Part shown: positions 9,666 through 17,664 of the stretch, piece after piece
Numbering within the stretch: position 1 is the stretch's first letter
How the letters are laid out: every line of letters starts with the position of its first letter
NCBI RefSeq assembly: GCF_947654165.1
Contig: NZ_CANTKB010000005.1
Span: 78,578 to 142,577, forward strand
Reading direction: 5' to 3'
DNA length: 64,000 nucleotides
Origin: an uncultured Blautia sp.
GTDB taxonomy: Bacteria > Bacillota > Clostridia > Lachnospirales > Lachnospiraceae
The notes under the pieces: generated by a model
What the model was told of the DNA's origin: nothing
The model's database searches: none
What the model saw: the letters and a program-made list of their open reading frames with translations, nothing else
Program-made: the position numbers and the translations under genes

Positions 9666-11246
9666 TTATTTTCCGCTTTCCCCATAGTTTGAAAGCACTC
9701 TGGCAGAAGGGTCATTCACATTGCAACCCTCCCACTCCCGGTTAGGCATCCAGAAACCGGCTATCATGTTTGCCTGTCCCGGATAATATTTTTCAAAGAT
9801 TTCCCTGTACAACAAGGATTCTTTGGTAAAGGGACGTGCATACGTGTATTTCTCTGCTAATATTTCCATTTCCTGATCAGTGTAAACAGATTCCGCATAC
9901 TCTTTCAGATAGTCCACCATGGAATGCCCCACTGCATCGGAAAAGGCTGCTTTTTCTCTCCACAAAATCTCTTCCGGAAGATACTGCTCCTCCTGAAAGG
10001 CATGGCGAAGAAGATATTTTCCTTTTCCATAGTGATTCATTTTTAATTCCGGATTTACCGCCATAACATAGGTTACAAAATCCAGATCACCGAAAGGAAC
10101 TCTTGCCTCCAGAGAATTGACAGAAATGCAGCGATCTGCTCTGAGCACATCATACATATGCAGTTCCCGTACTCTTTTCACTGATTCTTTCTGGAATGCC
10201 TCCGGGTCAGGTGCAAAATCTGTATATTTGTAGCCGAATAATTCGTCGGAAATTTCGCCGGTAAGAAGTACACGGATGTCTGTCTGCTCATGAATGGCCT
10301 TGCAGACCAGATACATGCCCATGGATGCGCGTATGGTGGTGATGTCATAGGTTCCCAGAATCCGAATCACCTCTTCCAGGGTATCGATGACTTCCTTTGG
10401 TGTCATATAAACCTCCGTGTGCTCACTGCCAATATACTCTGCCGTTTGTTTGGCATACTTTAAATCAATGGCATCCTCGCTCATACCAATGGCAAAGGTA
10501 CGGATGGGTTTCCGGCTCTCTCTGGCAGCAATTGCACAGACAAGGGAGGAATCCAGCCCTCCGGAGAGAAGAAAACCTACATTAGCATCTGCAACAAGAC
10601 GTTTTTTTACTCCTGCGATCAGCAGATCATGAATCTTCTGGCAGACGGTCTCCAAATCGTCCTGGCAGACATGCTCTGTTTTGGCTATATCGCAGTAGCA
10701 GGTAAAACTGCCGTTTTTATAATAATAACCTGGCGGAAAGGGCATGATTTTGTCTGTTAGTCCCACCAGGTTTTTGGCTTCGCTGGCAAACAGAATCACA
10801 CCTTTTTCGTCATATCCGTAATAGAGCGGACGTATTCCAATGGGATCTCTGGCAGCAATATACTCTCCTTTTTCACCGTCATAGAGAATTAAAGCAAATT
10901 CTGCATCCAGCATGGCAAACATATCCGTACCGTATTCTTTATACAGCGGCAAAAGGATTTCACAGTCCGAATCACTGACAAAGGTATAACGGCAGGACAG
11001 ATCTTCTCTTATCTTCTCAAATCCATAGATTTCTCCGTTGCAGACTACATAGCTGTCGTCCATCTGGAAAGGCTGCATCCCGGACGGTGTCAGTCCCATA
11101 ATGGCCAGCCTGTGAAATCCAAGAAGACCATTTCCTGTATCAACGATCCGGCTGTCATCCGGACCTCTGGAAATGGTTCTTTGGAAACCTTCTTTAAACT
11201 TATCGATATCGGCACCCTGGCCGCAATATCCCATAATCGAACACAT
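9666..11246 (-). CDS. asnB: Glutamine-hydrolysing asparagine synthetase B
   Basis: Makes asparagine from aspartate, ATP and glutamine. The 526-residue protein has Cys2 as the class II glutaminase nucleophile (MCSIMGYCG), then RGPDDS, HRLAIMG and NGEIYG. The synthetase domain has the PP-loop FLLSGGLDSSLVCAIA and LTGEISDELFGY. The start at 11246 has a GGAGGTAG site. An 83-bp gap separates it from amt-glnK; a 5-bp dyad there lacks a U-run, so co-transcription is likely. Confidence 0.96.
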   Translation of the reverse strand: MCSIMGYCGQGADIDKFKEGFQRTISRGPDDSRIVDTGNGLLGFHRLAIMGLTPSGMQPFQMDDSYVVCNGEIYGFEKIREDLSCRYTFVSDSDCEILLPLYKEYGTDMFAMLDAEFALILYDGEKGEYIAARDPIGIRPLYYGYDEKGVILFASEAKNLVGLTDKIMPFPPGYYYKNGSFTCYCDIAKTEHVCQDDLETVCQKIHDLLIAGVKKRLVADANVGFLLSGGLDSSLVCAIAARESRKPIRTFAIGMSEDAIDLKYAKQTAEYIGSEHTEVYMTPKEVIDTLEEVIRILGTYDITTIRASMGMYLVCKAIHEQTDIRVLLTGEISDELFGYKYTDFAPDPEAFQKESVKRVRELHMYDVLRADRCISVNSLEARVPFGDLDFVTYVMAVNPELKMNHYGKGKYLLRHAFQEEQYLPEEILWREKAAFSDAVGHSMVDYLKEYAESVYTDQEMEILAEKYTYARPFTKESLLYREIFEKYYPGQANMIAGFWMPNREWEGCNVNDPSARVLSNYGESGK

Positions 11247-11329
11247 ACATTTCTACCTCCATTTTTCAGGGACTGCTGCATGGCTCTCACTGTCCCATAC
11301 TCGCTGTAAGCAGTTTCTGTATCTCACAT

Positions 11330-13042
11330 TTATTCTACATCCTGCAGAGCATCAAAACCTTCTTCACCGGTTCTGATCTTCACAACATTTTCCACATCGT
11401 AAACAAAAATTTTTCCGTCTCCGATATGACCGGTATAAAGAACTTTCTTAGCTGTTTCAATAACGCTGCGGACCGGAACCTTACTTACCACAATCTCCAC
11501 CTGGATTTTCGGGAGCAGGTTTGCTTCAATCTGTACGCCACGGTAATACTCCGGTTTTCCTTTCTGAACTCCACATCCAAGAACATGTGATACCGTCATA
11601 CCTGTGATTCCCAGATTCATCATCGCTGCTTTTAAAGGCTCAAGTCTTGATTCCTTGCAGACAATCTCAACCTTTGTGAATTTCGGTGTACCTTCTTCAA
11701 ATACAGGCACCTTCTTCACCGGTATTGCTTCTGCCTCCGGCACATCCCCGGTGGTAAATACGGTATTGGTATCCACATCTTCCACAATAGTGTCCGGCAG
11801 CATGGAGAATCCGGCATAAGCGGTAAGCAGTCCGTGTTCGGAAACATCCAAACCTGCGATTTCATCTTCTGCTTTTGCACGAAGTCCGATGGTATGTTTA
11901 ATGGCTAAAAATACCGGTGTGATAATCACTGCAACATATACTGCTACAGAGAGAACACCTAATACCTGGATTCCCAGGAAATGTACACCGCCTCCATAGA
12001 AAAGGCCGGCTTCTGTGGTCACACCTGTGGCAAAAAGACCTGTCAAAATCGTTCCTGTTGCACCACAGACACAGTGAACGGAAATAGCACCTACCGGGTC
12101 ATCGATTTTGGCAACTTTATCAAAGAATTCTACAGCCAGCACGATGAGGATACCGCAGACAACACCAATGACGGCTGCACCCACTGCATCCACTGCATCA
12201 CAGCCTGCAGTGATTCCTACCAGACCAGCCAGTGCGGCATTGTAAGTCATGGAAACGTCTGGTTTTTTGTAACGGATCCAGGTAAAGATCAGGGTAACGC
12301 AACAGGCAACTGCGGCTGCCAGGTTGGTATTGAAGAATACCCTTCCCGCTGTTTCAATGAGGGCATCACTGTCCATTCCTACCGTAGAAGCTCCGTTAAA
12401 CCCAAACCAGCAGAACCAGAGGATAAAGACACCCAGTGCTGCAAAGGTAAGGTTATGTCCTAAAATTGCCTGTGGTTTACCATTTTTATCGTATTTTCCA
12501 ATACGTGGTCCTAAGATTTTTGCACCGATCAGGGCACAAATACCACCTACCATATGTACGGCTGTAGATCCTGCAAAATCATGAAATCCCATCTGAGAAA
12601 GCCAGCCGCCTCCCCAGATCCAGTGACCGGAGATCGGATAGATCAGAAGAGAGATTGCTGCAGAATAAATGCAGTAAGCACTGAATTTTGTTCTCTCTGC
12701 CATGGCTCCTGATACGATGGTTGCAGACGTTGCACAAAAGACAGTCTGGAAAATCACAAAAGCCCAAAGAGGAACACCGGAAGGAAGGATCTGGCTGTAC
12801 TCGCCTCGAATCAGAGGGTCAAAAGAACCGATGATCCCGGATCCGCTTCCAAACATCAATCCGAATCCAACCAACCAGAAGGCCGGGGTTCCGATACAGA
12901 AATCCATCAGGTTTTTCATCAGGATATTTCCGGTATTTTTGGCTCTGGTAAATCCTGCCTCACACATGGAGAATCCTGCCTGCATGAAAAACACCAAAGC
13001 CGCACCAAACAGTACCCAGATAGTATTTACAGAACTATACAT
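11330..13042 (-). CDS. Ammonium transporter fused to a C-terminal PII regulator
   Basis: Membrane ammonium channel (Amt family) with its own PII protein attached. Residues 1 to about 410 are the Amt channel, with many hydrophobic helices, the N-terminal MQAGFSMCEAGFTRAKNTGN and a DPVGAISVHCVCGATGT segment. Residues about 455 to 570 are a GlnK/GlnB-like PII domain with the T-loop tyrosines in GKPEYYRGVQIE and the ATP-binding GHIGDGKIFVY. In most bacteria amtB and glnK are separate adjacent genes. The ATG at 13042 is chosen because AAGGAG lies 8 nt before it; a GTG 9 nt upstream falls inside that site. The gene follows glnN by 18 bp. Confidence 0.94.
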   Translation of the reverse strand: MYSSVNTIWVLFGAALVFFMQAGFSMCEAGFTRAKNTGNILMKNLMDFCIGTPAFWLVGFGLMFGSGSGIIGSFDPLIRGEYSQILPSGVPLWAFVIFQTVFCATSATIVSGAMAERTKFSAYCIYSAAISLLIYPISGHWIWGGGWLSQMGFHDFAGSTAVHMVGGICALIGAKILGPRIGKYDKNGKPQAILGHNLTFAALGVFILWFCWFGFNGASTVGMDSDALIETAGRVFFNTNLAAAVACCVTLIFTWIRYKKPDVSMTYNAALAGLVGITAGCDAVDAVGAAVIGVVCGILIVLAVEFFDKVAKIDDPVGAISVHCVCGATGTILTGLFATGVTTEAGLFYGGGVHFLGIQVLGVLSVAVYVAVIITPVFLAIKHTIGLRAKAEDEIAGLDVSEHGLLTAYAGFSMLPDTIVEDVDTNTVFTTGDVPEAEAIPVKKVPVFEEGTPKFTKVEIVCKESRLEPLKAAMMNLGITGMTVSHVLGCGVQKGKPEYYRGVQIEANLLPKIQVEIVVSKVPVRSVIETAKKVLYTGHIGDGKIFVYDVENVVKIRTGEEGFDALQDVE

Positions 13043-13060
13043 GATAACCACTCCTTTTTG

Positions 13061-15163
13061 TTATTTTACACTGAAAAGTAACTCCCCGTAGGTTGGGAAA
13101 GGCCAATATTTCTTTGCTGTGACCGTTTCCGCTTCATCGCAGGCAACTCTTAATTCCTGCATTCTGGTCAATACGCTATCTCGAATCTCACAAGATTGTG
13201 TTACGATATCTTCTGCATTCTGAATCTCTACCAGTGCAGTCTCCAGTGCATCTGTTCTGACTGCCATCTGATCCGTAAGGGTAGAAAGCTTCTTTATGAG
13301 ACTGCTCTCATATCGACATGCCAGTGTCTCATCAACACTTTTCTTCGCAGAAGCTGCCCTGGCCAGTTCCATTGTATAGGCTTCTACCGCCGGAATGATT
13401 TCTCTTTTGGCCATGTCCACCATGGTATTTGCTTCTATTACAATCGTCTTGCAATAGTTTTCCAGCATGATCTCGCATCTTGATTCCAGCTCTGTCTTAG
13501 AGAACACCTTATGCGAAGTAAGCATTCTGACATTTTTTTCGTCTAACAGATGTGGCATACAATCCGGCGTTGACGGATAATTCAAAAGTCCTCTTGTTTC
13601 TGTTGCTTCTTTTATCCATGCATCATCATAACCATTTCCATTGAAAATAATCCGCTTATGATCTTTGATGGTCTTGCGAATCATGGAATGAAGGGTTTCT
13701 TCAAAATCTTCTGCGTTTTCCAGTCTGTCTGCATAGATTTTCAGACTTTCTGCCACCGCACTGTTCAGCATCATATTGGCACATGCAATACTGTTGGAAG
13801 ACCCCAGCATACGGAATTCAAATTTATTTCCTGTGAAAGCAAAGGGTGAGGTGCGGTTTCTGTCTGTAGTATCTCGATTAAATTTGGGAAGTACATCCAC
13901 ACCCAGCTTCATCTGTGTTTTCTCTGCTCCCGCATAAGGGATGTCTTTTTCAATGGCCTCTAAAACACCGTTCAGCTCATCGCCCAGGAACATGGATACC
14001 ACAGCAGGCGGAGCTTCATTTGCCCCCAAACGATGATCATTTCCTGCAGTTGCCACAGACAGTCTCAAAAGGTCTTGATAATCATCTACGGCTTTGATCA
14101 CCGCACACAGAAACAGCAAAAACTGAGCATTCTCATAGGGTGTTTCTCCCGGTGACAGCAGATTTACACCTGTATCTGTGGAGATGGACCAGTTGTTGTG
14201 CTTTCCGCTTCCATTCACCCCTGCAAAAGGTTTTTCATGAAGAAGACAAACCAGTCCGTGCCTTGCAGCTACTTTCTGCATCATTTCCATGGTCAGCTGG
14301 TTATGGTCCGTAGCAATGTTTGTGGTCGTATAGATCGGAGCCAGTTCATGCTGTGCCGGAGCCACTTCATTGTGCTGTGTCTTGGCAAGAATGCCAAGTT
14401 TCCAGAGTTCTTCATTTAAATCGGCCATGTAAGCTTCTACTCTTGGCTTGATTACACCGAAATAATGATCATCCATCTCCTGTCCTTTGGGAGGTCTTGC
14501 TCCAAATAGAGTACGTCCGGTAAATTGAAGATCTTTTCTCTGGTCGTACATTTCTTTTGTGATCAGGAAATATTCTTGTTCCGGTCCTACCGAAGTGGTG
14601 ACATACGATACCTTCTCATTGCCAAAGAGACGGAGGATTCGAAGTGCCTGCTTATTCAATGCCTTCATAGAACGAAGCAGCGGTGTTTTCTTATCCAGTG
14701 CTTCTCCTCCATAAGAACAAAAGGCTGTTGGAATACATAATGTTTTTCCTTTGATAAATGCATAAGAAGTAGGATCCCATGCGGTATATCCTCTTGCTTC
14801 AAATGTGGCTCTTAAACCACCGGAAGGAAAAGAAGAAGCATCCGGCTCCCCTTTGATCAGTTCCTTTCCGGAAAATTCCATGATAACGCCTCCGTTTGGA
14901 GAAGGAGAAATAAAACTGTCATGTTTTTCCGCTGTAATGCCGGTCAAGGGTTGAAACCAGTGAGTATAATGCGTTGCACCTTTTGATACGGCCCATTCCT
15001 TCATTGCTTCTGCCACAGCATCTGCCACACTGCTGTCCAGTTTCACACCTTCGTCTATGGTTTTTCTCAAAGACTGGTATACTTTTGCAGATAGGCTTGC
15101 TTTCATGACCCTGTCATCAAAGACCATACAGCCAAAGTATTTTGAAACATTTTTTCTTTTCAT
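13061..15163 (-). CDS. glnN: Type III glutamine synthetase
   Basis: Assimilates ammonium into glutamine using ATP and glutamate. At 700 residues it has the large size of GSIII rather than the roughly 440 to 470 of GSI. Family blocks include YTHWFQPLTGITAEKHDSF, EFSGKELIKGEPDASSFPSG, VGPEQEYFLI and KHNNWSISTDTG. AAAGGAG lies 7 nt before the ATG. It is first in a long minus-strand operon and sits behind a leader with two terminators in tandem (15183-15298), which makes it the main target of the local attenuation system. Confidence 0.97.
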   Translation of the reverse strand: MKRKNVSKYFGCMVFDDRVMKASLSAKVYQSLRKTIDEGVKLDSSVADAVAEAMKEWAVSKGATHYTHWFQPLTGITAEKHDSFISPSPNGGVIMEFSGKELIKGEPDASSFPSGGLRATFEARGYTAWDPTSYAFIKGKTLCIPTAFCSYGGEALDKKTPLLRSMKALNKQALRILRLFGNEKVSYVTTSVGPEQEYFLITKEMYDQRKDLQFTGRTLFGARPPKGQEMDDHYFGVIKPRVEAYMADLNEELWKLGILAKTQHNEVAPAQHELAPIYTTTNIATDHNQLTMEMMQKVAARHGLVCLLHEKPFAGVNGSGKHNNWSISTDTGVNLLSPGETPYENAQFLLFLCAVIKAVDDYQDLLRLSVATAGNDHRLGANEAPPAVVSMFLGDELNGVLEAIEKDIPYAGAEKTQMKLGVDVLPKFNRDTTDRNRTSPFAFTGNKFEFRMLGSSNSIACANMMLNSAVAESLKIYADRLENAEDFEETLHSMIRKTIKDHKRIIFNGNGYDDAWIKEATETRGLLNYPSTPDCMPHLLDEKNVRMLTSHKVFSKTELESRCEIMLENYCKTIVIEANTMVDMAKREIIPAVEAYTMELARAASAKKSVDETLACRYESSLIKKLSTLTDQMAVRTDALETALVEIQNAEDIVTQSCEIRDSVLTRMQELRVACDEAETVTAKKYWPFPTYGELLFSVK

Positions 15164-15182
15164 AATGACACTCCTTTCGTAT

Positions 15183-15236
15183 AAAAAAAGGCAAGGATGC
15201 CTTTCCTGTGAATCACATGAAAGACGCCCTTGCCTT
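15183..15236 (-). terminator. glnN leader, second (promoter-distal) intrinsic terminator
   Basis: On the minus strand AAGGCAAGG (15236-15228) pairs with CCTTGCCTT (15196-15188), with further pairing inside, followed by a run of seven U ending at 15183. It stands about 20 bp before the glnN start codon, so transcripts must read through it to reach glnN. Its rising arm contains the stem and loop of the hexaloop hairpin at 15220-15237, so the two folds exclude each other. Confidence 0.85.
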
Positions 15237-15237
15237 C
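15220..15237 (-). promoter_or_regulatory. Hexaloop antiterminator hairpin 2 of the glnN leader (probable ANTAR target)
   Basis: On the minus strand GAAGGC and GTCTTT pair (with G-U pairs) around the loop AAGGGC. ANTAR proteins are known to bind hairpins with six-base loops that have A at position 1 and G at position 4, which this loop has. The hairpin shares bases with the terminator ending at 15183. Binding would hold the RNA in the antiterminated form. That this is the target of the ANTAR protein at 22385 is inferred. Confidence 0.62.
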
Positions 15238-15263
15238 TTTAAACTATTTGATTGTAACAATGG

Positions 15264-15298
15264 AAAAAGCGTCTCTGAGATTGTGTTCTCAAAGACGC
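15264..15298 (-). terminator. glnN leader, first intrinsic terminator
   Basis: An 11-bp stem (one G-U pair) is formed by GCGTCTTTGAG and CTCAGAGACGC on the minus strand around an 8-nt loop, followed by five U. It begins about 15 nt after the probable transcription start. Its rising arm includes the GTCTTT strand of the hexaloop hairpin at 15291-15308, so only one of the two can form. Confidence 0.82.
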
Positions 15299-15308
15299 CC
15301 TTGCCTTT
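15291..15308 (-). promoter_or_regulatory. Hexaloop antiterminator hairpin 1 of the glnN leader (probable ANTAR target)
   Basis: On the minus strand AAAGGC pairs with GTCTTT around the loop AAGGGC (A1, G4), the same loop as in the second hairpin. The 17-base stretch AAGGCAAGGGCGTCTTT is repeated exactly in both elements. The hairpin starts within a few bases of the predicted transcript end, so there is no room for a separate first hairpin of the classical two-hairpin ANTAR motif. The target assignment is inferred from loop identity and from the nearby ANTAR gene. Confidence 0.62.
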
Positions 15309-15317
15309 ACGTGTTGG

Positions 15318-15347
15318 ATGATAACACCGGACAAAGCTCTTTGTCAA
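15318..15347 (-). promoter_or_regulatory. glnN operon promoter
   Basis: Minus-strand TTGACA (15347-15342) and TTATCA (15324-15319) are spaced by 17 nt, a good sigma-A promoter. Transcription would start near 15311, just before the first hexaloop hairpin. It shares the string TCCGGTG before the -10 with the divergent T-box promoter at 15396. Confidence 0.8.
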
Positions 15348-15395
15348 TGCCTTTTTTTGTATTTTTGTAAGTACAAGATTTTTTCCATTTTTTTG

Positions 15396-15424
15396 TTGAC
15401 AAGCTTTTTTTCCGGTGCTATAAT
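15396..15424 (+). promoter_or_regulatory. trp T-box promoter
   Basis: A perfect consensus sigma-A promoter, TTGACA (15396-15401), 17 nt, TATAAT (15419-15424). It fires into the T-box leader and runs away from the glnN promoter, with 48 bp between the two -35 boxes. Confidence 0.88.
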
Positions 15425-15430
15425 CCAAAA

Positions 15431-15725
15431 TAATTTCATACAATAAACCGATGAAGCGGAGATAACGGCAATGATGCCTGTACAGAGAACCCGGGATGCT
15501 GAGAGCGGGTGAGAAACAAGTTGTCAAATGGACCGCCGAGGGTACAGTCAAAAGTATAAGATTTTCTTATACCCAGTATTCTGTAACGTGTTGGCATACG
15601 TCAGTTGCCGGGGATATGTTGGTATCCCGCTAAGAGCACAGGCAATTCCCTGTGAGGCAAGGTGGCACCGCAGATTTTCTATTCGTCCTTGACAGATTCT
15701 ATGATTCTGTCAGGGACGTTTTTTT
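15431..15725 (+). ncRNA. T-box riboswitch, tryptophan type
   Basis: Long leader with Stem I, closed by GCGG and ACCGC (about 15457-15536), containing AGAGAAC and GGGTGAGAA landmarks. The specifier region AAATGGACC puts UGG (Trp) at 15529-15531 just before the closing strand. The T-box AAGGTGGCACCGCAG lies at 15659-15673. Its UGGC bulge would pair with an acceptor end GCCA, which fits the G discriminator of bacterial tRNA-Trp. The terminator follows at 15685. Uncharged tRNA-Trp would stabilise the antiterminator. What follows is a broken trp operon, which supports the Trp assignment. Confidence 0.9.
15685..15725 (+). terminator. T-box terminator
   Basis: A perfect 12-bp stem (15685-15696 with 15706-15717, starting GTCCTTGACAGA) with a 9-nt loop, then G and seven T. 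It competes with the T-box antiterminator just upstream. Confidence 0.92.
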
Positions 15726-15729
15726 CGTT

Positions 15730-15822
15730 CCATATCCCATCTTTGGCGTACAGTTCCATCCGGAATCCATAATTACCAGAGAGGGAAAAACTATGATCAA
15801 AAATTTTGTAAAGGAGATATGA
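15730..15822 (+). pseudogene. trpG: Remnant of trpG (anthranilate synthase glutaminase), last 30 codons only
   Basis: The frame reads PYPIFGVQFHPESIITREGK and ends KNFVKEI-stop. This is the C-terminal end of a TrpG-type class I glutaminase, including the His/Glu catalytic pair. There is no start codon and no catalytic Cys. The remnant begins 4 bp after the T-box U-run, so trpE and almost all of trpG are missing. It overlaps nothing and is followed by a normal ribosome site (AAGGAGATATGAACC) for trpD. Confidence 0.85.
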
Positions 15823-15825
15823 ACC

Positions 15826-16238
15826 ATGATCAAAGAAGCCATTGTGAAAATCGTAAACAAAGAGGATATGGTCAGGATAAACTGGGTGAAATTTCCATGA
15901 GTGCCCCTACCACCATCTGTGAAATCCGTGACGGCTGGTTTAAAACGTCTGTGATCACTCCAGAGGATTTCGGATTTTCACGTTGTACCAGAGAAGAACT
16001 GAAAGGAGGAACCCCAGAAGAAAATGCAGCCATAACCCTGGCCATTCTGAAAGGTGCAAAGGGTCCGAAAAGGAATGCGGTGCTACTGAATGCCGATGCT
16101 GCACTGTATATCGGAGAAAAAGCGGAAACTTTAAAAGACGGGATTGCTCTTGCCAGGGAACTGATTGATTCGCAAAAGGCTCTTGCAGTACTTCAAAAGC
16201 TGATTCAGATCAGCAACCAGGAGGAGGTAACGGTATGA
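15826..16238 (+). pseudogene. trpD: trpD (anthranilate phosphoribosyltransferase) with large internal deletion
   Basis: The ATG at 15826 starts MIKEAIVKIVNKED, the normal TrpD N-terminus, but that frame stops at 15900. The other frame picks up GYGQDKLGEISMSAPTT, then the C-terminal third with ITPEDFGFSRCTREEL, KGGTPEENAAIT and KRNAVLLNADAALYIG, to the stop at 16238. About 14 N-terminal and 123 C-terminal codons remain of a protein normally near 335 to 340 residues, so roughly 200 codons are gone. The join falls around GATATGGTCAGG and changes frame. The PRPP-binding glycine loop is lost, so no activity is expected. Confidence 0.88.
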
Positions 16239-16863
16239 ACATATGATGTGACCACATCCCTTTCCCACCATTGTGAGGGATTTTCAGTCTGTCATCTCAA
16301 AAGAGATCAAAGAGCAGATTATGGAAAAAGAAGGAAAACTGCCGGATGCGATACTTGCCTGTGTAGGAGGAGGTTCCAATGCCATCGGAAGCTTTTATCA
16401 TTTTATTGAAGACCGGGGCGTACGTTTGATCGGATGTGAGGCTGCCGGAAGAGGGATCGATACCCGAGAGACCGCAGCCACCATTGCAACCGGAAAACCC
16501 GGCATCTTTCACGGTATGAAATCGTATTTTTGTCAGGATGAGGACGGACAGATTGCCCCTGTATACTCGATTTCTGCCGGACTTGATTATCCGGGTGTAG
16601 GACCTGAGCATGCTCATCTTTATGATATCGGGCGTGCCCGGTATGTTCCGGTCACAGATGAAGAAGCCGTATGTGCCTTTGAGTATCTGGCTAAGACCGA
16701 AGGCATTATTCCGGCTATCGAATCTGCTCATGCTGTTGCCTATGCAAGAAAACTGGCTCCTCAAATGAACCCGGACCAGATTCTTGTTATTACGATCTCC
16801 GGCAGAGGAGATAAAGACTGTGCTGCCATTGCACGTTATAGAGGGGAGGATCTTCATGAGTAA
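16235..16863 (+). pseudogene. trpB: trpC start codons joined to the C-terminal half of trpB
   Basis: An ATG overlapping the trpD stop gives MNI-stop, probably the first three codons of trpC. Right after it, from 16252, comes in-frame TrpB sequence: PHPFPTIVRDFQSVIS, CVGGGSNAIGSFYHF, ISAGLDYPGVGPEHA and ITISGRGDKD, to the stop at 16863. About 203 of some 395 TrpB codons remain. The PLP-lysine half is absent, so the protein cannot be a tryptophan synthase beta chain. A GTG at 16273 could in principle start a 196-residue fragment. trpF and most of trpC are missing. Confidence 0.87.
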
Positions 16864-17632
16864 CATTCCACATGCATTTCAAAACGGAAAAGCTTTTATT
16901 GCTTTTATTACCTGCGGTGATCCGGATCTGGAAACTACAGCCGCCGCTGTCCTTGCTGCTCAGGAAAACGGGGCAGATCTCATTGAACTTGGGATTCCAT
17001 TTTCCGACCCCACTGCAGAAGGTCCTGTGATCCAGAGTGCCAATCTCAGGGCTTTAAACGGAGGGGTTACCACAGATAAAATATTTGCATTTGTAAAAGA
17101 GCTTCGAAAAACCGTACACATTCCTTTGGTTTTTATGACTTGCGCCAATGTGGTTTTTTCCTACGGTTCCCAACGTTTCTTACAAGCATGTGCTGATATG
17201 GGAATAGACGGGCTGATTCTTCCAGACCTTCCCTTTGAGGAAAAAGAAGAATTTCTTCCTGACTGCCGAAAATATGGCATTGATCTGATATCTTTGATTG
17301 CCCCTACTTCCCAAGAACGGATCGCCATGATTGCCAGAGAAGCCGAAGGCTTTCTGTATATTGTCTCCAGTCTCGGTGTTACCGGAACCAGAAAAGAAAT
17401 CAAGACAGATCTGGATTCAATTCTGAATGCAGTGCGACAGAATACTGCTCTTCCCTGTGCCATTGGCTTTGGAATCTCCACACCCGAACAGGCCAGACAA
17501 ATGACTGCAGTCTCAGACGGTGTCATTGTCGGTTCTGCTATCATCAAACTTCTTGCCCAATATGGCAAAGAGGCACCTTCTTATATCGGAGCCTATGTCA
17601 AATCCATGAAAGATGCTATAAATTGTAATTGA
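16856..17632 (+). CDS. trpA: Tryptophan synthase alpha chain, apparently intact
   Basis: TIM-barrel lyase that splits indole-3-glycerol phosphate. The 258-residue product has the catalytic Glu in LIELGIPFSDPTAEGP, with AEGP in place of the enterobacterial ADGP as in many Clostridia, and later GFLYIVSSLGVTG and CAIGFGISTPEQ. The ATG at 16856 overlaps the trpB stop and has GAGGGGAGG before it. It is the only whole gene left in this trp operon. Without TrpB, and with no local source of its substrate, it is probably a survivor on the way to loss. Its stop codon overlaps the next promoter. Confidence 0.92.
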   Translation: MSNIPHAFQNGKAFIAFITCGDPDLETTAAAVLAAQENGADLIELGIPFSDPTAEGPVIQSANLRALNGGVTTDKIFAFVKELRKTVHIPLVFMTCANVVFSYGSQRFLQACADMGIDGLILPDLPFEEKEEFLPDCRKYGIDLISLIAPTSQERIAMIAREAEGFLYIVSSLGVTGTRKEIKTDLDSILNAVRQNTALPCAIGFGISTPEQARQMTAVSDGVIVGSAIIKLLAQYGKEAPSYIGAYVKSMKDAINCN

Positions 17633-17657
17633 CAAATATTTCTAATCGTTGTATAAA
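17629..17657 (+). promoter_or_regulatory. gltB operon promoter
   Basis: TTGACA (17629-17634), 17 nt, TATAAA (17652-17657). The -35 box includes the trpA stop codon. Transcription would begin near 17664, immediately before the hexaloop hairpin. Confidence 0.85.
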
Positions 17658-17664
17658 TATGCAT

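Noticed and set aside
11264..11310. Dyad GGGAC...GTCCC between amt-glnK and asnB as a terminator
   Set aside because: Only 5 bp with a long loop and no U-run on the minus strand.
15213..15551. Minus-strand open frame of 112 codons
   Set aside because: It crosses the glnN promoter, both hexaloop hairpins and part of the T-box; no ribosome site.
15819..16238. A 139-residue novel protein starting at 15819
   Set aside because: Its first 16 residues are an out-of-frame reading of the trpD start; the rest is the trpD C-terminus, so it is a deletion product.
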